A DNA stretch of 21,723 bases from the IMG/VR virus record IMGVR_UViG_3300034160_000008, positions 1 through 21,723 of that record; one strand, given 5' to 3'. Of the stretch, positions 1 to 7,718 are shown one piece after another. The position numbers and the translations under genes were made by a program. Position 1 is the first letter of the stretch. Every line of letters begins with the position of its first letter. The DNA is from a virus. The notes under the pieces are model-generated. The model saw only the letters and a list, made by a program, of their open reading frames with translations, did not search any database and had not been told where the DNA came from.

Positions 1-1
1 A

Positions 2-346
2 ATGCCTTCAAAAAGTAAACGTAAGCTCAAAGCTGATGCTGAACATTTAGCTTGGCTAGTCAAACGTGGCCTGGATCCAAAAACGTTGCGTAAAAAGCTA
101 CGTGAGTCAGGTAACGGTATTGACTTCCCGGTCTATCTCTATACTAAAGTGCAGTATTCAAATGTTGTGGGATCTGGAACCAAGCGTGGTGTAATGTCAA
201 ATCTGCATAAGGAGGAAGCCGCAACGCAAAAAGAAATCCTTGCAAAAGCAAGCCGTGTTATGCCTTTATACAACAAAGGCGCGCTGCAATATTGCACAGA
301 TGGTACAGACATAAAAACTGTTGGCACAAAAAGTAGGAGAGGGTAA
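2..346 (+). CDS. Basic hypothetical phage protein, early block
   Basis: This 114-residue protein has a strongly basic N-terminus (MPSKSKRKLK) and a helical first third (about residues 10-38) containing the segment LAWLVKRGLDPKTLRKKL. The remainder is mixed and ends in KSRRG. The start is the ATG at position 2, but the window begins one base earlier, so an N-terminal extension or upstream signals cannot be excluded. Its stop codon overlaps the next gene's start (TAATG at 344-348), which argues that the two are translated together. The charge suggests nucleic-acid binding, but I do not recognise a family. It is the first of four small plus-strand genes that run against the large minus-strand late region. 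Confidence 0.65.
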   Translation: MPSKSKRKLKADAEHLAWLVKRGLDPKTLRKKLRESGNGIDFPVYLYTKVQYSNVVGSGTKRGVMSNLHKEEAATQKEILAKASRVMPLYNKGALQYCTDGTDIKTVGTKSRRG

Positions 347-525
347 TGCTGCAGATGGCACCTGCAATGAGAGTATCTAAGTACAAGCGTAAGTATAAAG
401 TTAAACGGGAGCCTGAGCGGTTCCGAGTACAGGCGCATTTCAAAAAGAAGCGCTGTAGTAAGTCAAATCGTAAAACCGTGTATGTCAAAGCGCATTGGCG
501 CACTAGGAGGACTTGGAAATGGTAA
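346..525 (+). CDS. Very basic 59-residue hypothetical protein
   Basis: A short gene below usual length cut-offs. It starts at the ATG overlapping the previous stop (TAATG) and ends at the TAA at 523-525, where it overlaps the next start at 519. An AGGAGA-like ribosome site lies just upstream at about 335-340. The 59 residues are dominated by Lys and Arg (for example KYKRKYKVKR and FKKKRC) and end in WRTRRTWKW. In-frame ATGs at codons 4 and 8 are alternative starts. The tight fit between both neighbours, with overlaps on both sides, is the main reason for calling it real. The composition suggests RNA or DNA binding, which is inference only; no family is recognised. Confidence 0.6.
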   Translation: MLQMAPAMRVSKYKRKYKVKREPERFRVQAHFKKKRCSKSNRKTVYVKAHWRTRRTWKW

Positions 526-848
526 ATCTTCAGGAAGTAATGGATACACTCTACAAGGCCCAGGCTGGACAAGTTTCAGCGTTTGCTGATGCGCTATTTG
601 AAGCTGCTGATATGAAAACGCAGTGTCTAGATGGTTCGCAAATGGACAAGCTTTTCTCCTTTGGTATGGTGTTAATGCACTGTGATAAATGCCGTGAACC
701 GCATTGGTTTGTAGCGTTCACTGAGCATGGCACACCACTTAGCGCAGCAGTACGTAGAGGCGTAGCACTTGAGTTGAAGCCGTCTTCTAACTTTGAAGAG
801 GCTCTGCAAACCTATCGTGATCTTAACAACAAAGACGTCCGTCATTAA
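519..848 (+). CDS. Hypothetical protein with a CxxC motif
   Basis: A 109-residue protein. The start chosen is the ATG at 519, eight bases after a strong AGGAGG at 505-510. A TTG two codons upstream is in frame but lies too close to that site. The first 50 residues look helical. The middle contains H54-C55-D-K-C58 followed by H62, a possible but incomplete metal-binding cluster. The C-terminus is again helical (SSNFEEALQTYRDLNN). I do not recognise the family. It overlaps the upstream basic gene by seven bases and is followed after 14 bases by the next gene, so it belongs to the same short transcription unit. Confidence 0.65.
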   Translation: MVNLQEVMDTLYKAQAGQVSAFADALFEAADMKTQCLDGSQMDKLFSFGMVLMHCDKCREPHWFVAFTEHGTPLSAAVRRGVALELKPSSNFEEALQTYRDLNNKDVRH

Positions 849-862
849 AGGAGAAATGAAGA

Positions 863-1093
863 ATGAGCACCATCATAGAACTTGGCGAAAGCATTGCATC
901 GTTTGAAGATTCGCTGAGCCAGATTGAGCAAGGCTTAAACATTAAGCTGGGTATACTTAGTAATCAACGCGCAGATTTGTACAAATTGATTGATGCGCAA
1001 TATCAGACTTCAATCACTGAGATTGAAACTATGCTCAAGGCTATTAAGCGATTGCGCGGTATAGACGAGGATCAAGTAACACTAGGCAGGTAA
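863..1093 (+). CDS. Small coiled-coil hypothetical protein
   Basis: This 76-residue protein is predicted from its sequence to be almost wholly helical, with regular hydrophobic spacing (IIELGESIASFEDSLSQIEQ and later ITEIETMLKAIKRL). That is typical of a small coiled coil or helical hairpin. An AAGGAG site at 848-853 is nine bases before the ATG. An earlier ATG at 856 is in another frame. It is the last gene of the plus-strand block, and a strong terminator hairpin begins directly after its stop. Function unknown; small acidic-helical phage proteins of this sort are often host-interaction or accessory proteins, but nothing here proves that. Confidence 0.65.
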   Translation: MSTIIELGESIASFEDSLSQIEQGLNIKLGILSNQRADLYKLIDAQYQTSITEIETMLKAIKRLRGIDEDQVTLGR

Positions 1094-1094
1094 T

Positions 1095-1134
1095 AAAAAG
1101 CCCTAGGTACCGTACTGGCGCCTAGGGCCTTTTT
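1095..1134. terminator. Bidirectional Rho-independent terminator
   Basis: A perfect 8-bp stem pairs GCCCTAGG (1100-1107) with CCTAGGGC (1121-1128). On the plus strand it is followed by CTTTTT. On the minus strand it is followed by the complement of the A-run at 1095-1099, i.e. TTTTT. It sits exactly where the plus-strand block and the minus-strand late region converge, so it probably stops both transcripts. Confidence 0.85.
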
Positions 1135-1137
1135 GTA

Positions 1138-1185
1138 TCAGCAGCCCGGCTTGGGCTTCGGCTTGGTCTTCTTTTTCTTAGCCAT
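1138..1185 (-). CDS. 15-residue Lys/Pro-rich mini-gene
   Basis: A tiny open frame encodes MAKKKKTKPKPKPGC and then a TGA at 1138-1140. The reason to take it seriously is an excellent ribosome site, AAAGGAG, five bases before the ATG at 1185. It is placed immediately after the last late gene, whose stop codon lies at 1198-1200, and just before the terminator. The peptide is an alternating Lys-Pro tail ending in a lone cysteine. I recall similar very short Lys-rich open frames in other phage genomes but cannot name a family. It could be a real peptide, or the ribosome site could serve another purpose. Confidence 0.5.
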   Translation of the reverse strand: MAKKKKTKPKPKPGC

Positions 1186-1197
1186 GTTTACTCCTTT

Positions 1198-2043
1198 CTA
1201 TCCGAGGTAGGATCTGAGTGACGGCCAGCCTTGGTCCTGCAAACCTTGAGCCATGTACGCCTTCTTAGCTTCCTCATCCATTTTAGAGTTCTTCATCCAG
1301 TAAGGCTCAGGTGCTTTGCCAAAGCTTCCAAAAATCTTCTGCATCAAGCTAAGTGGCTCAGTCGAGGGAGGATCGCCTGCAGCAGACACTACAGTCTGAC
1401 CTGTAGGGTTTGTATCATACTGGAATGGAGGGACGTATTCACCGCCCGAATAGGCTCCAGGCTGAGTCATCATTGCAGGAAGATTGTACTTAAAAGCATC
1501 TACAAACTGGCCACCCGAATACGCAGCAGGCTGATCGCCCTGCGCAGGCACCTTGTAGCTTCCACTCAAAGCCAGTGCATTGCTAAGGCGATTGCTCCAG
1601 CCATGTCCACCCATGGGGTTATTAGCAGACCAGCCTACCGGGCGTTCATACCCAATAGCGTGCTTCATAGCACTAGTCATGTCAGTAGCTTGGGCAAGCC
1701 TACCCCCTACCCCGGCTTCAGACATGGCACCAGGAAGTGGGAGCGTTTTACCAGGGCTATTCGGATCAGGCAATCCTTTAAGTTCGTTCTGAACAAATGC
1801 CAGCTGGGTGTCAAAGCTTAAAGGAGAAGAACCTTGCTTTGCTGCAAACGCCATAAGATTGGCTTTACGTTCTCGGTTCCACTGGCCAATACCAATCGAG
1901 GTTCCAGGGTCTCGCGGATTACGAGCGTTAGGATTCAGGCCCTGGCCACTTTCCTGCTGAAGATTACCTACAATAGCTGCAGCCTGCACGGGCGTCCAGC
2001 CAGCCTTAATAAAGTACTGATAAGCGTACTGAGCGCGATCCAT
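1198..2043 (-). CDS. Virion-associated lysozyme (phage tail lysozyme-like)
   Basis: This 281-residue protein has an N-terminal domain (about 1-150) matching the phage tail lysozyme pattern. It has a helix with AGWTPVQAAAIVGNLQQESG, placing the probable catalytic Glu at residue 31, then GIGQWNRERK at 51-60. Such proteins cut peptidoglycan during genome entry. The C-terminal half is low complexity and holds two imperfect repeats, AYSGGQFVDAFKYN (174-187) and AYSGGEYVPPFQYD (197-210), then a Lys-rich helical tail. A GAGGAG site lies six bases before the ATG at 2043. The gene follows the large internal-protein genes, which fits an ejected or tail-tip enzyme rather than the lysis endolysin, which is a separate gene at 10774-11226. 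Confidence 0.75.
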   Translation of the reverse strand: MDRAQYAYQYFIKAGWTPVQAAAIVGNLQQESGQGLNPNARNPRDPGTSIGIGQWNRERKANLMAFAAKQGSSPLSFDTQLAFVQNELKGLPDPNSPGKTLPLPGAMSEAGVGGRLAQATDMTSAMKHAIGYERPVGWSANNPMGGHGWSNRLSNALALSGSYKVPAQGDQPAAYSGGQFVDAFKYNLPAMMTQPGAYSGGEYVPPFQYDTNPTGQTVVSAAGDPPSTEPLSLMQKIFGSFGKAPEPYWMKNSKMDEEAKKAYMAQGLQDQGWPSLRSYLG

Positions 2044-2053
2044 GGCTCACTCC

Positions 2054-4021
2054 TCAATGATTATTCAGTTGATACAAAATACCTGCGCGTCCAAGGTTTC
2101 CAGACAGCGTAGAGGCCTTCTTACCCTTTGCCAAAAACTTAGCAAGCTCCTCTTTCGTATCAATACCTGCAGCGTGCAAGAACTCTTTATTTGTAGCATT
2201 CCTACGCAAAAAGTTTACAAGTCCTGCGCCCATTGCCGCCATAGCAATACCCGGGTGAGCAGCGACGTTACTCATACCGTAAGTCCAGTTGCCAAGGCTA
2301 AATGAACCTTGACCAATTTTATTCAGCACCGAATGAACAATGCCCGGCGTATCACCCTTACGATCAGTAAGAGACCTATAGGCTTCATGGCCAAGAGTCT
2401 CAAAATCACGCTGCTTAACAACGTCATCGCCAAGTATAACAGGCATTTTCTTGCCCTGGCCATAACCGCTAATAGGTGCAGTCGCAGAAGACCCCGGCTT
2501 CACGCCTTCAACCTTTTTAACAAGGTCACCTGCATAGCCAATACGATAAGAGTTCTGCAGGTTGTTGGCTTGGTCAGGCTCGAGCACTTTTCTAAAGTCT
2601 GTGTACGTTTTTATGGCTGATTTAGAGGCCTGCTTAGTACCTTCCTGGCCAGCTTTCAAAGCAGCCTTTCTAGCTGCAATTTGCTTAGCAGCTTCGTCAG
2701 CCCCATGAATCTCAGGATGAGAATACGCAATGCCGTTAGTGAGCTCATCATGAATAGGCATCAAAGCATCTTTAAGGTTAGGATCTTTTTCAATAGCGTC
2801 TTCAATAACCTTTCGAGCTGCAATAGCATTACGCGACTCATAGTTAAGTCGGTCTACACCAGGCGTATCTCTTCCACCTTGCTGGTAAATTAGCTTTCTA
2901 ACCTTGTCAGCCACTGCCTGCAAAGGAGTAAGCTGTCGAGACCGACCTTCCAAAAGCTTATTAACCATAGCGCCTGCTGTAGCATGATTAGAATCAGCAG
3001 TGCTGTTTTGGATACCTCGGTATACCTCATCAACCTGGCTATCCTTAGCTGCATTAAGCTGGGCAATATGATCATCTACGCCAGGCGCAGTCTTACCCAT
3101 ACCCATAGCATCTTCAATGTAGCGAGTCACTCGGCCAACAGCATCATCGTTACGAGACTTGAGTGCTCCCATAAGGGTAGCCGACTTCTCAGGCTCCGAA
3201 CTAACAATGTCTTGAAGCCTACGCTTTGTAGACGTATTGGGCGCTACAAAATCAACCGTCCTAGACGGCACATCCAAGTTGCGGGCTTCAGCAAGCAATT
3301 CAGGAGTATTTGTAGGCATGTCTCTTGCCACCTGTTTAGACACGCTAATGTCGGGCCGCACAAGTTGACCTGCACCATGCTGGGCAAGAGCAGTTAGCAA
3401 AGTAGCGGTTAGACCAGCTCCTTTTGACTCAGTATTGTCTGCTACTAGTTTACCAGCTACAGCTGGTGCAAAAGACTTTATAACTTCCTTACCAATCGAC
3501 TTGAGCGTTGCTCCTTTCGTAAAAGGAATAGCTGCCTCAATTGTGTTAGGAATAAGATACTGTGCCCAATCTTCACCAGCGTTAATAGGCTTGTGCATTA
3601 CCCCTTTATCTTCGAGGTACTTGTTCATGTTGTCAGTACTCGGCAAGAGCCCTGCAGAGTTAGCCGCACCAAGTAGAGCGCCTGCTGGGTTAGCAATCTT
3701 CATAGCCCCAGCAGCAAAAGGCTTAGCCACATCGGGAACGGCACTCATAACACTATTGTACATTTCGCCAGTGGAACCTGGCATACCCATAATGTCAGTA
3801 CCGATTCTTTCGGCGCTAGTACCTAGGACCTTGCCAATCTGCTTCAGCATGGTCATATCCCAGTTGGCGTAGGGGCTAGCTTCAGGCGGCGCATTAAGCG
3901 CTTTCAAAGCAGCTTGCTGCTCAGGCGTCAAGCCAGTGGCTGCGGGTGCAGAAGGAGCAGCTACAGCTGTGCCATCGTTAAAAAGCTTAAGGGCTTCTTC
4001 CTGTTCCTTAGTGAGGGGCAT
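2054..4021 (-). CDS. Large putative internal virion / DNA-ejection protein
   Basis: A 655-residue, Ala/Lys-rich, mainly helical protein. The N-terminus carries two copies of an LTxEQxxALKxxN motif (residues 3-17 and 31-45) separated by an Ala/Pro linker. A hydrophobic, Gly/Ala-rich stretch near the C-terminus (AHPGIAMAAMGAGLVNFLRR) could touch membrane. No enzymatic motif is visible. Its start overlaps the preceding gene's stop (TAATG), and the virion lysozyme follows ten bases after its stop. Size, helical content and position beside a lysozyme resemble the ejection or internal-core genes of podoviruses. That is a placement-based inference; the sequence itself matches no family I can name. 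Confidence 0.6.
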   Translation of the reverse strand: MPLTKEQEEALKLFNDGTAVAAPSAPAATGLTPEQQAALKALNAPPEASPYANWDMTMLKQIGKVLGTSAERIGTDIMGMPGSTGEMYNSVMSAVPDVAKPFAAGAMKIANPAGALLGAANSAGLLPSTDNMNKYLEDKGVMHKPINAGEDWAQYLIPNTIEAAIPFTKGATLKSIGKEVIKSFAPAVAGKLVADNTESKGAGLTATLLTALAQHGAGQLVRPDISVSKQVARDMPTNTPELLAEARNLDVPSRTVDFVAPNTSTKRRLQDIVSSEPEKSATLMGALKSRNDDAVGRVTRYIEDAMGMGKTAPGVDDHIAQLNAAKDSQVDEVYRGIQNSTADSNHATAGAMVNKLLEGRSRQLTPLQAVADKVRKLIYQQGGRDTPGVDRLNYESRNAIAARKVIEDAIEKDPNLKDALMPIHDELTNGIAYSHPEIHGADEAAKQIAARKAALKAGQEGTKQASKSAIKTYTDFRKVLEPDQANNLQNSYRIGYAGDLVKKVEGVKPGSSATAPISGYGQGKKMPVILGDDVVKQRDFETLGHEAYRSLTDRKGDTPGIVHSVLNKIGQGSFSLGNWTYGMSNVAAHPGIAMAAMGAGLVNFLRRNATNKEFLHAAGIDTKEELAKFLAKGKKASTLSGNLGRAGILYQLNNH

Positions 4022-5697
4022 TAGTTGTTACCTCCAAAGGCCTTAATGATAACCTTACGCTGTGCCGGAGTAGCTTTGTCCCAGTCTTCCTGCTTAACAT
4101 GCCCCACGGCTCCTTCAGGAATATCGGGTGCAGTAACGGCGTTAAGATCAAGGCCACTGTCACCATTAGGGTCTGGAGCCCTATAGTCACCAGGGGCCAT
4201 ATCAGCAGCCTGCATCTTAGCAGGATCAAAGTCTACACCACCAGAAGCCTTAGTCTTGACAGTATTAATCATATCAGCAAGACGGGCTTTTTTACGAGCA
4301 ATTGTCTTGTCATCATCGCTGACGCCAGGCATAACCAGCGCCATAAGTCGAGCGACTTCCTGATCAGGAGCTTGCTGGCCAGACAGCGCGTAGACGTAGC
4401 TCTGAGCAATCTGCACAAGAGAGTCTCGAGCCTGCCTACCTTCAGGAGTACGCAAGAAGCCGGCAAAGTCTTGAGCGCTGGAGCTACCACCAGACATTTC
4501 TGCCGCGCGATTAGCCCAAGCATTCTGCTTGTTACCAAGTGAATCAAACGTTTCGCCAATATTCACAATAGAGCTCTGAATACCAGCAAGCAGCGCTTTA
4601 CCCTTTGATTGATCAACGCTAACGTCTGCGCCAGTGCCGCCTGTTTTCTTGCCAAAACCAATGACGTTACCATTGGCATCTTTTTGAGGTTCGCCCGTCA
4701 GCAAAGGAGAAATGCCGTCGTCGCGCGAGTACGTTTTAGTCTTGTCATCCCAGAGCATAATATGCACCGAGCCGTCAGGGAACACTTTGTTAACATGGTC
4801 GCGAAGACCAATATCCTGCGGTGCAACCGTACCCTGAACAACATCGTACATCTTAGTCTTGGGATTATACGAACGGCGCTCAAACGTACCGTCAGTATTC
4901 ATGAAGACTTCGTTCTGAGAGCCCAGCTTCTGCTCTTCAGCAGACTTAGGCACTTCACCAACAGGCACATTAATAGCGCCAGTAATCGGATCCTGCGAAA
5001 CCATAATCTTACGATCAGGGTTATTGGGATCAACAATCTCTTTAGTGTCGCGCATGCCTGTAAGGGTAGAAACGCGGTTAGCCTGCAGATCCTTGGCTGC
5101 ATTGGGGTCAGTCATAAGACGAGCAGCATTGCCAAAGCCTAGCTCAGGCATTCTGTAGTCTTTTCTAAGTGCCATAAGCATTTCATCAGGCGTAATTTCC
5201 TGAGCAGCAGCTTCACCTGCCGTAGGTAGGCCAGGCATATTCGGACCCTGAACTGAATCAGCCACGACATTTTTAACAACGCCGTCCATCATCTTATTGT
5301 AGTAGCCAGCCCCACCAGGCGAGTTAGATTCCCGGTCTTTCTGGGCCTGCGTCAGCTTAGCCTGGTCTCTCTGCTTAGCAATGTCGTACTCAAAGCCAGT
5401 CTTAGCAAGTTTCTCAGCTTTCTGATACCCATAATAGGCCGAGAATACATTGTCCATGGTGGAAGGATCAGCACGAATCATTGCTGCAGCCATCGGATCA
5501 GTGGCTTCAATTTGATCTGCCATCTGACCAGCAAGCTGCACTTTACGCTGATACTGCTGAAGCAGCATCTGGTCCTTCTTAGCCGCCTGGAATCGAGCAG
5601 CTACACGAGGCATTAAAATCATGGCAATAGGGCTGTTGAAGAAGCCCTCCATGCCACCACTATCCTCAGATTGAGCCATCATCTCAGGAATGCCCAT
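4021..5697 (-). CDS. Putative internal virion protein, 558 residues
   Basis: The start is taken as the ATG at 5697, eight bases after a GGAGG. An upstream in-frame TTG at 5718 has no comparable ribosome site and would overlap the previous gene. Residues from about 14 to 100 are helical and Met/Gln-rich (MPRVAARFQAAKKDQMLLQQ). The centre (about 190-330) has alternating short strands typical of a beta domain (for example GTFERRSYNPKTKMYDVVQG). The C-terminus is helical and then Asp/Pro-rich, ending KVIIKAFGGNN. I recognise no family. It is coupled to the next large gene by TAATG and lies in the probable ejection-protein cluster, so a virion role is likely. Confidence 0.6.
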   Translation of the reverse strand: MGIPEMMAQSEDSGGMEGFFNSPIAMILMPRVAARFQAAKKDQMLLQQYQRKVQLAGQMADQIEATDPMAAAMIRADPSTMDNVFSAYYGYQKAEKLAKTGFEYDIAKQRDQAKLTQAQKDRESNSPGGAGYYNKMMDGVVKNVVADSVQGPNMPGLPTAGEAAAQEITPDEMLMALRKDYRMPELGFGNAARLMTDPNAAKDLQANRVSTLTGMRDTKEIVDPNNPDRKIMVSQDPITGAINVPVGEVPKSAEEQKLGSQNEVFMNTDGTFERRSYNPKTKMYDVVQGTVAPQDIGLRDHVNKVFPDGSVHIMLWDDKTKTYSRDDGISPLLTGEPQKDANGNVIGFGKKTGGTGADVSVDQSKGKALLAGIQSSIVNIGETFDSLGNKQNAWANRAAEMSGGSSSAQDFAGFLRTPEGRQARDSLVQIAQSYVYALSGQQAPDQEVARLMALVMPGVSDDDKTIARKKARLADMINTVKTKASGGVDFDPAKMQAADMAPGDYRAPDPNGDSGLDLNAVTAPDIPEGAVGHVKQEDWDKATPAQRKVIIKAFGGNN

Positions 5698-5698
5698 G

Positions 5699-6394
5699 TC
5701 ACTTGCCTCCGATACCAATGCTGGTGCCGCTAGAGCTGCCAGAAGATTTAGCGCTAGATGAGTTCATGTTGCCACCAAGAGCCTGGAAGATGCCGCTAAG
5801 TGCGGTAAGGCCAGGATTAGTACCCTGCTGCGTAAAGCCCTGATACTGTCCCTTAATAGCATCGGTGAGCTGCTGGAGAAGGCCCTGCTGCTGACCGGCT
5901 GCCTGGTTAGACTGCTCGGCAAGACTATTGCCCCAGTTAAAGCCCTGATTAGCCAAGCCGCCAAGAGCCGACGCAGCATTGCCTTGCGTAGCAATGTCCT
6001 GCTGAGCATTTGCAGTAGCCGTGTTGAAGCCCGTATTGAACAAGTTAGACAGAGTGTTAGATTTCTGCTGATTCCAATTCCGGGAGTTCTCAGCATTTTC
6101 AATGGCAAAACGATCGCCACCAAAAGCATTCTGAGACTGCGCTTCACTAGCCACCTTAAGGCGATCTAGATCCTGCTGCCTGTTCATTTCACCCATAGTG
6201 GTGTTTACCACATTCTGCGTGAACGGGTTCATATAAGGAGTAAGGTCGGTTCGCGCCAACGCTCCTCCTTGCGCCAAGTCACCAAATGTACCAAGAGACT
6301 GGGCATAGCTACCCATCGTCTGGTTATCAAGGCTCTGGCCTGCATAGGGATTGTATGCAGGACCATTGCCGCCCAACTGAGGAGTGCTACCCAT
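5699..6394 (-). CDS. Gln/Asn-rich putative virion protein, 231 residues
   Basis: The open frame extends upstream to 6580, but the start is taken at the ATG at 6394, which has GAGGG six bases ahead. An ATG at 6412 has no ribosome site. The protein is rich in Gln, Asn, Gly and Ser, with a helical middle (MGEMNRQQDLDRLKVASEAQ) and segments such as LANQGFNWGNSLAEQSNQAA. It ends in a Ser/Gly tail (SSSAKSSGSSSGTSIGIGGK). It overlaps the previous gene by eight bases. Composition and position suggest a structural or internal virion protein; function unknown. Confidence 0.65.
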   Translation of the reverse strand: MGSTPQLGGNGPAYNPYAGQSLDNQTMGSYAQSLGTFGDLAQGGALARTDLTPYMNPFTQNVVNTTMGEMNRQQDLDRLKVASEAQSQNAFGGDRFAIENAENSRNWNQQKSNTLSNLFNTGFNTATANAQQDIATQGNAASALGGLANQGFNWGNSLAEQSNQAAGQQQGLLQQLTDAIKGQYQGFTQQGTNPGLTALSGIFQALGGNMNSSSAKSSGSSSGTSIGIGGK

Positions 6395-6980
6395 TGTATG
6401 CCCTCGTGCCATAAGTGTTGTTGTAAAGATCAGGTTGCGTAATGAAGTCGCGGGTGGCCGTATAGTACCAGTTCTTGAAGGCATCACCGTTGTTAGCAGC
6501 GCCCGGCTTTGCCCCGCCACCTCCACCGCCATTGCCTCCACCGCCACCACCACCATTGCCACCAAGTGACATATTACCAAAAGCCCTAGACCCTAGCTTG
6601 CCCGTAACCGGGTCAATAGAGAAGCTCTTAATGTAGTCGTAAAGACCAGGGTAATTCTTCTGGAGCTGCGACAGCTGATCCTGGTAGCCGCCATAGCTTG
6701 ACAAGCCCTGAACACCATTCTGAGTAGTCAGAGGCATCTGGGACCTAATGTCCTGCTGAGGCGTACCATTGAATGCAGCGCTACGATCTGCAGTCTGTTG
6801 CCAATTATTGACCAGCGAATCAGGGACCGCGACATCCATACCCATGTAAGGTACGTAGCCCTGGTCTCCAACCTGGCCCGCACGAATCAGTGCGTTCTTG
6901 GCATACGGCAAAAATTCCTTATTAATGCCGCTAGATGCAGTGCTTTTCTGATCACTTTCCTGTGAGCCGAAGCTGCCCAT
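6387..6980 (-). CDS. Putative virion protein with poly-glycine hinge
   Basis: A 197-residue protein with an N-terminal region containing FLPYAKNALIRAGQ and YVPYMGMDVA. A nearly pure Gly/Asn stretch follows (about residues 140-156, NGGGGGGG repeats), then a C-terminal segment with FKNWYYTATRDFITQPDLYN. The poly-Gly run looks like a flexible hinge between two functional parts. An AAGGAG lies seven bases before the ATG at 6980, and one base separates it from the previous stop. The next gene overlaps its end. Family unknown; it belongs to the block of probable internal or tail proteins between the collagen-like fibre and the lysozyme. Confidence 0.65.
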   Translation of the reverse strand: MGSFGSQESDQKSTASSGINKEFLPYAKNALIRAGQVGDQGYVPYMGMDVAVPDSLVNNWQQTADRSAAFNGTPQQDIRSQMPLTTQNGVQGLSSYGGYQDQLSQLQKNYPGLYDYIKSFSIDPVTGKLGSRAFGNMSLGGNGGGGGGGNGGGGGGAKPGAANNGDAFKNWYYTATRDFITQPDLYNNTYGTRAYNG

Positions 6981-6981
6981 C

Positions 6982-7392
6982 CTAGATCTCCTTTACAAAG
7001 TATTGCTGTTTAGTGGGCTTCCACCCAGGCATTTCACGTCTAGTAAAACCATCTCGAGCAAGCATAGTCATCTTTGTAATACCGACAGAGCGCAGTAAAG
7101 GGATAACTTGCTCACTCTCAATCTGCTTTATTCCTTCAAACTTGCCACCTGCAATAGTGACATGAAAGTAGGAGCCGCGCTGCAGTGTAATAGTCTCAGC
7201 CACAACAAACGCATCGTCACTAGAAAACCAGTGCATATTACCCGCTAGCACACGCTGGCAAACCTCATTATACGTGAGGTACGCATCATTACGACGAAGC
7301 GCGCTTTCAATCTGAGGACGCCACTTAATAAGGCCATCAACTCGTTTCTTGGCTTCGTCAATAAAGGAGGGAAACTCTGATTGCGCGTTCAT
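6982..7392 (-). CDS. Hypothetical 136-residue phage protein
   Basis: A compact, mixed alpha/beta sequence. It has an N-terminal helix (FPSFIDEAKKRVDGLIKWRP), a central segment GNMHWFSSDDAFVVAETITL, then strands with YFHVTIAGGKFEGIKQIES and a C-terminus of RREMPGWKPTKQQYFVKEI. The pattern is reminiscent of small acetyltransferase-fold (GNAT-like) proteins sometimes found near podoviral internal-protein genes. I see no diagnostic acetyl-CoA motif, so this is only a suggestion. The ATG overlaps the previous stop (ATGA at 7389-7392), implying coupled translation with the fibre-assembly-type gene. Confidence 0.6.
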   Translation of the reverse strand: MNAQSEFPSFIDEAKKRVDGLIKWRPQIESALRRNDAYLTYNEVCQRVLAGNMHWFSSDDAFVVAETITLQRGSYFHVTIAGGKFEGIKQIESEQVIPLLRSVGITKMTMLARDGFTRREMPGWKPTKQQYFVKEI

Positions 7393-7718
7393 GCCTTGTT
7401 ACCCGTTTCTAGAGCCTCGATACGCTTCAATGCGTCTTGTAAAGCAACTTCCAACATATCAAGCTTATCAGCCGACTTGTTAAATGTTTCAGCAATCATC
7501 TCTTCTGCAGCTACATCTGACAGGGCTTCTAGTGGAGCTACATGAAGATACGGTACAGTGTTTGGATCTGCCACCAATGCATCATAAAGCGCTTCAACGT
7601 CAAACTCTGCGCCTGTATCCTCTCTTACAGCTGTAAAAGGTATCCAGCCATACTTGGGATGATTGATCTCACAATCAATAGTGGTCTCAGTCGAATAGTA
7701 CGGATTACGATATTCCAT
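7389..7718 (-). CDS. Putative tail-fibre assembly / XkdW-like protein
   Basis: A 109-residue protein starting [20 protein letters not shown] and continuing PKYGWIPFTA. This opening is typical of small phage proteins encoded just after tail-fibre genes (tail fibre chaperone or XkdW/DUF4376-like). The C-terminus is a predicted coiled coil (KLDMLEVALQDALKRIEALE). The frame is open further upstream to 7838, but the ATG at 7718 overlaps the stop of the collagen-like fibre gene (TAATG). That, together with the familiar N-terminus, decides the start. Its likely job is folding or attaching the fibre encoded directly before it; this is inferred from position and the N-terminal pattern. Confidence 0.65.
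   Translation of the reverse strand: MEYRNPYYSTETTIDCEINHPKYGWIPFTAVREDTGAEFDVEALYDALVADPNTVPYLHVAPLEALSDVAAEEMIAETFNKSADKLDMLEVALQDALKRIEALETGNKA

Noticed and set aside
5698-5718. TTG start for the 558-residue protein
   Set aside because: The ATG at 5697 has GGAGG at proper spacing; the TTG lies inside the previous gene without a ribosome site.
6395-6580. N-terminal extension of the 231-residue protein through the poly-Gly region of the gene before it
   Set aside because: The extension is the alternative frame of GGN codons, has no ribosome site, and a good GAGGG precedes the ATG at 6394.
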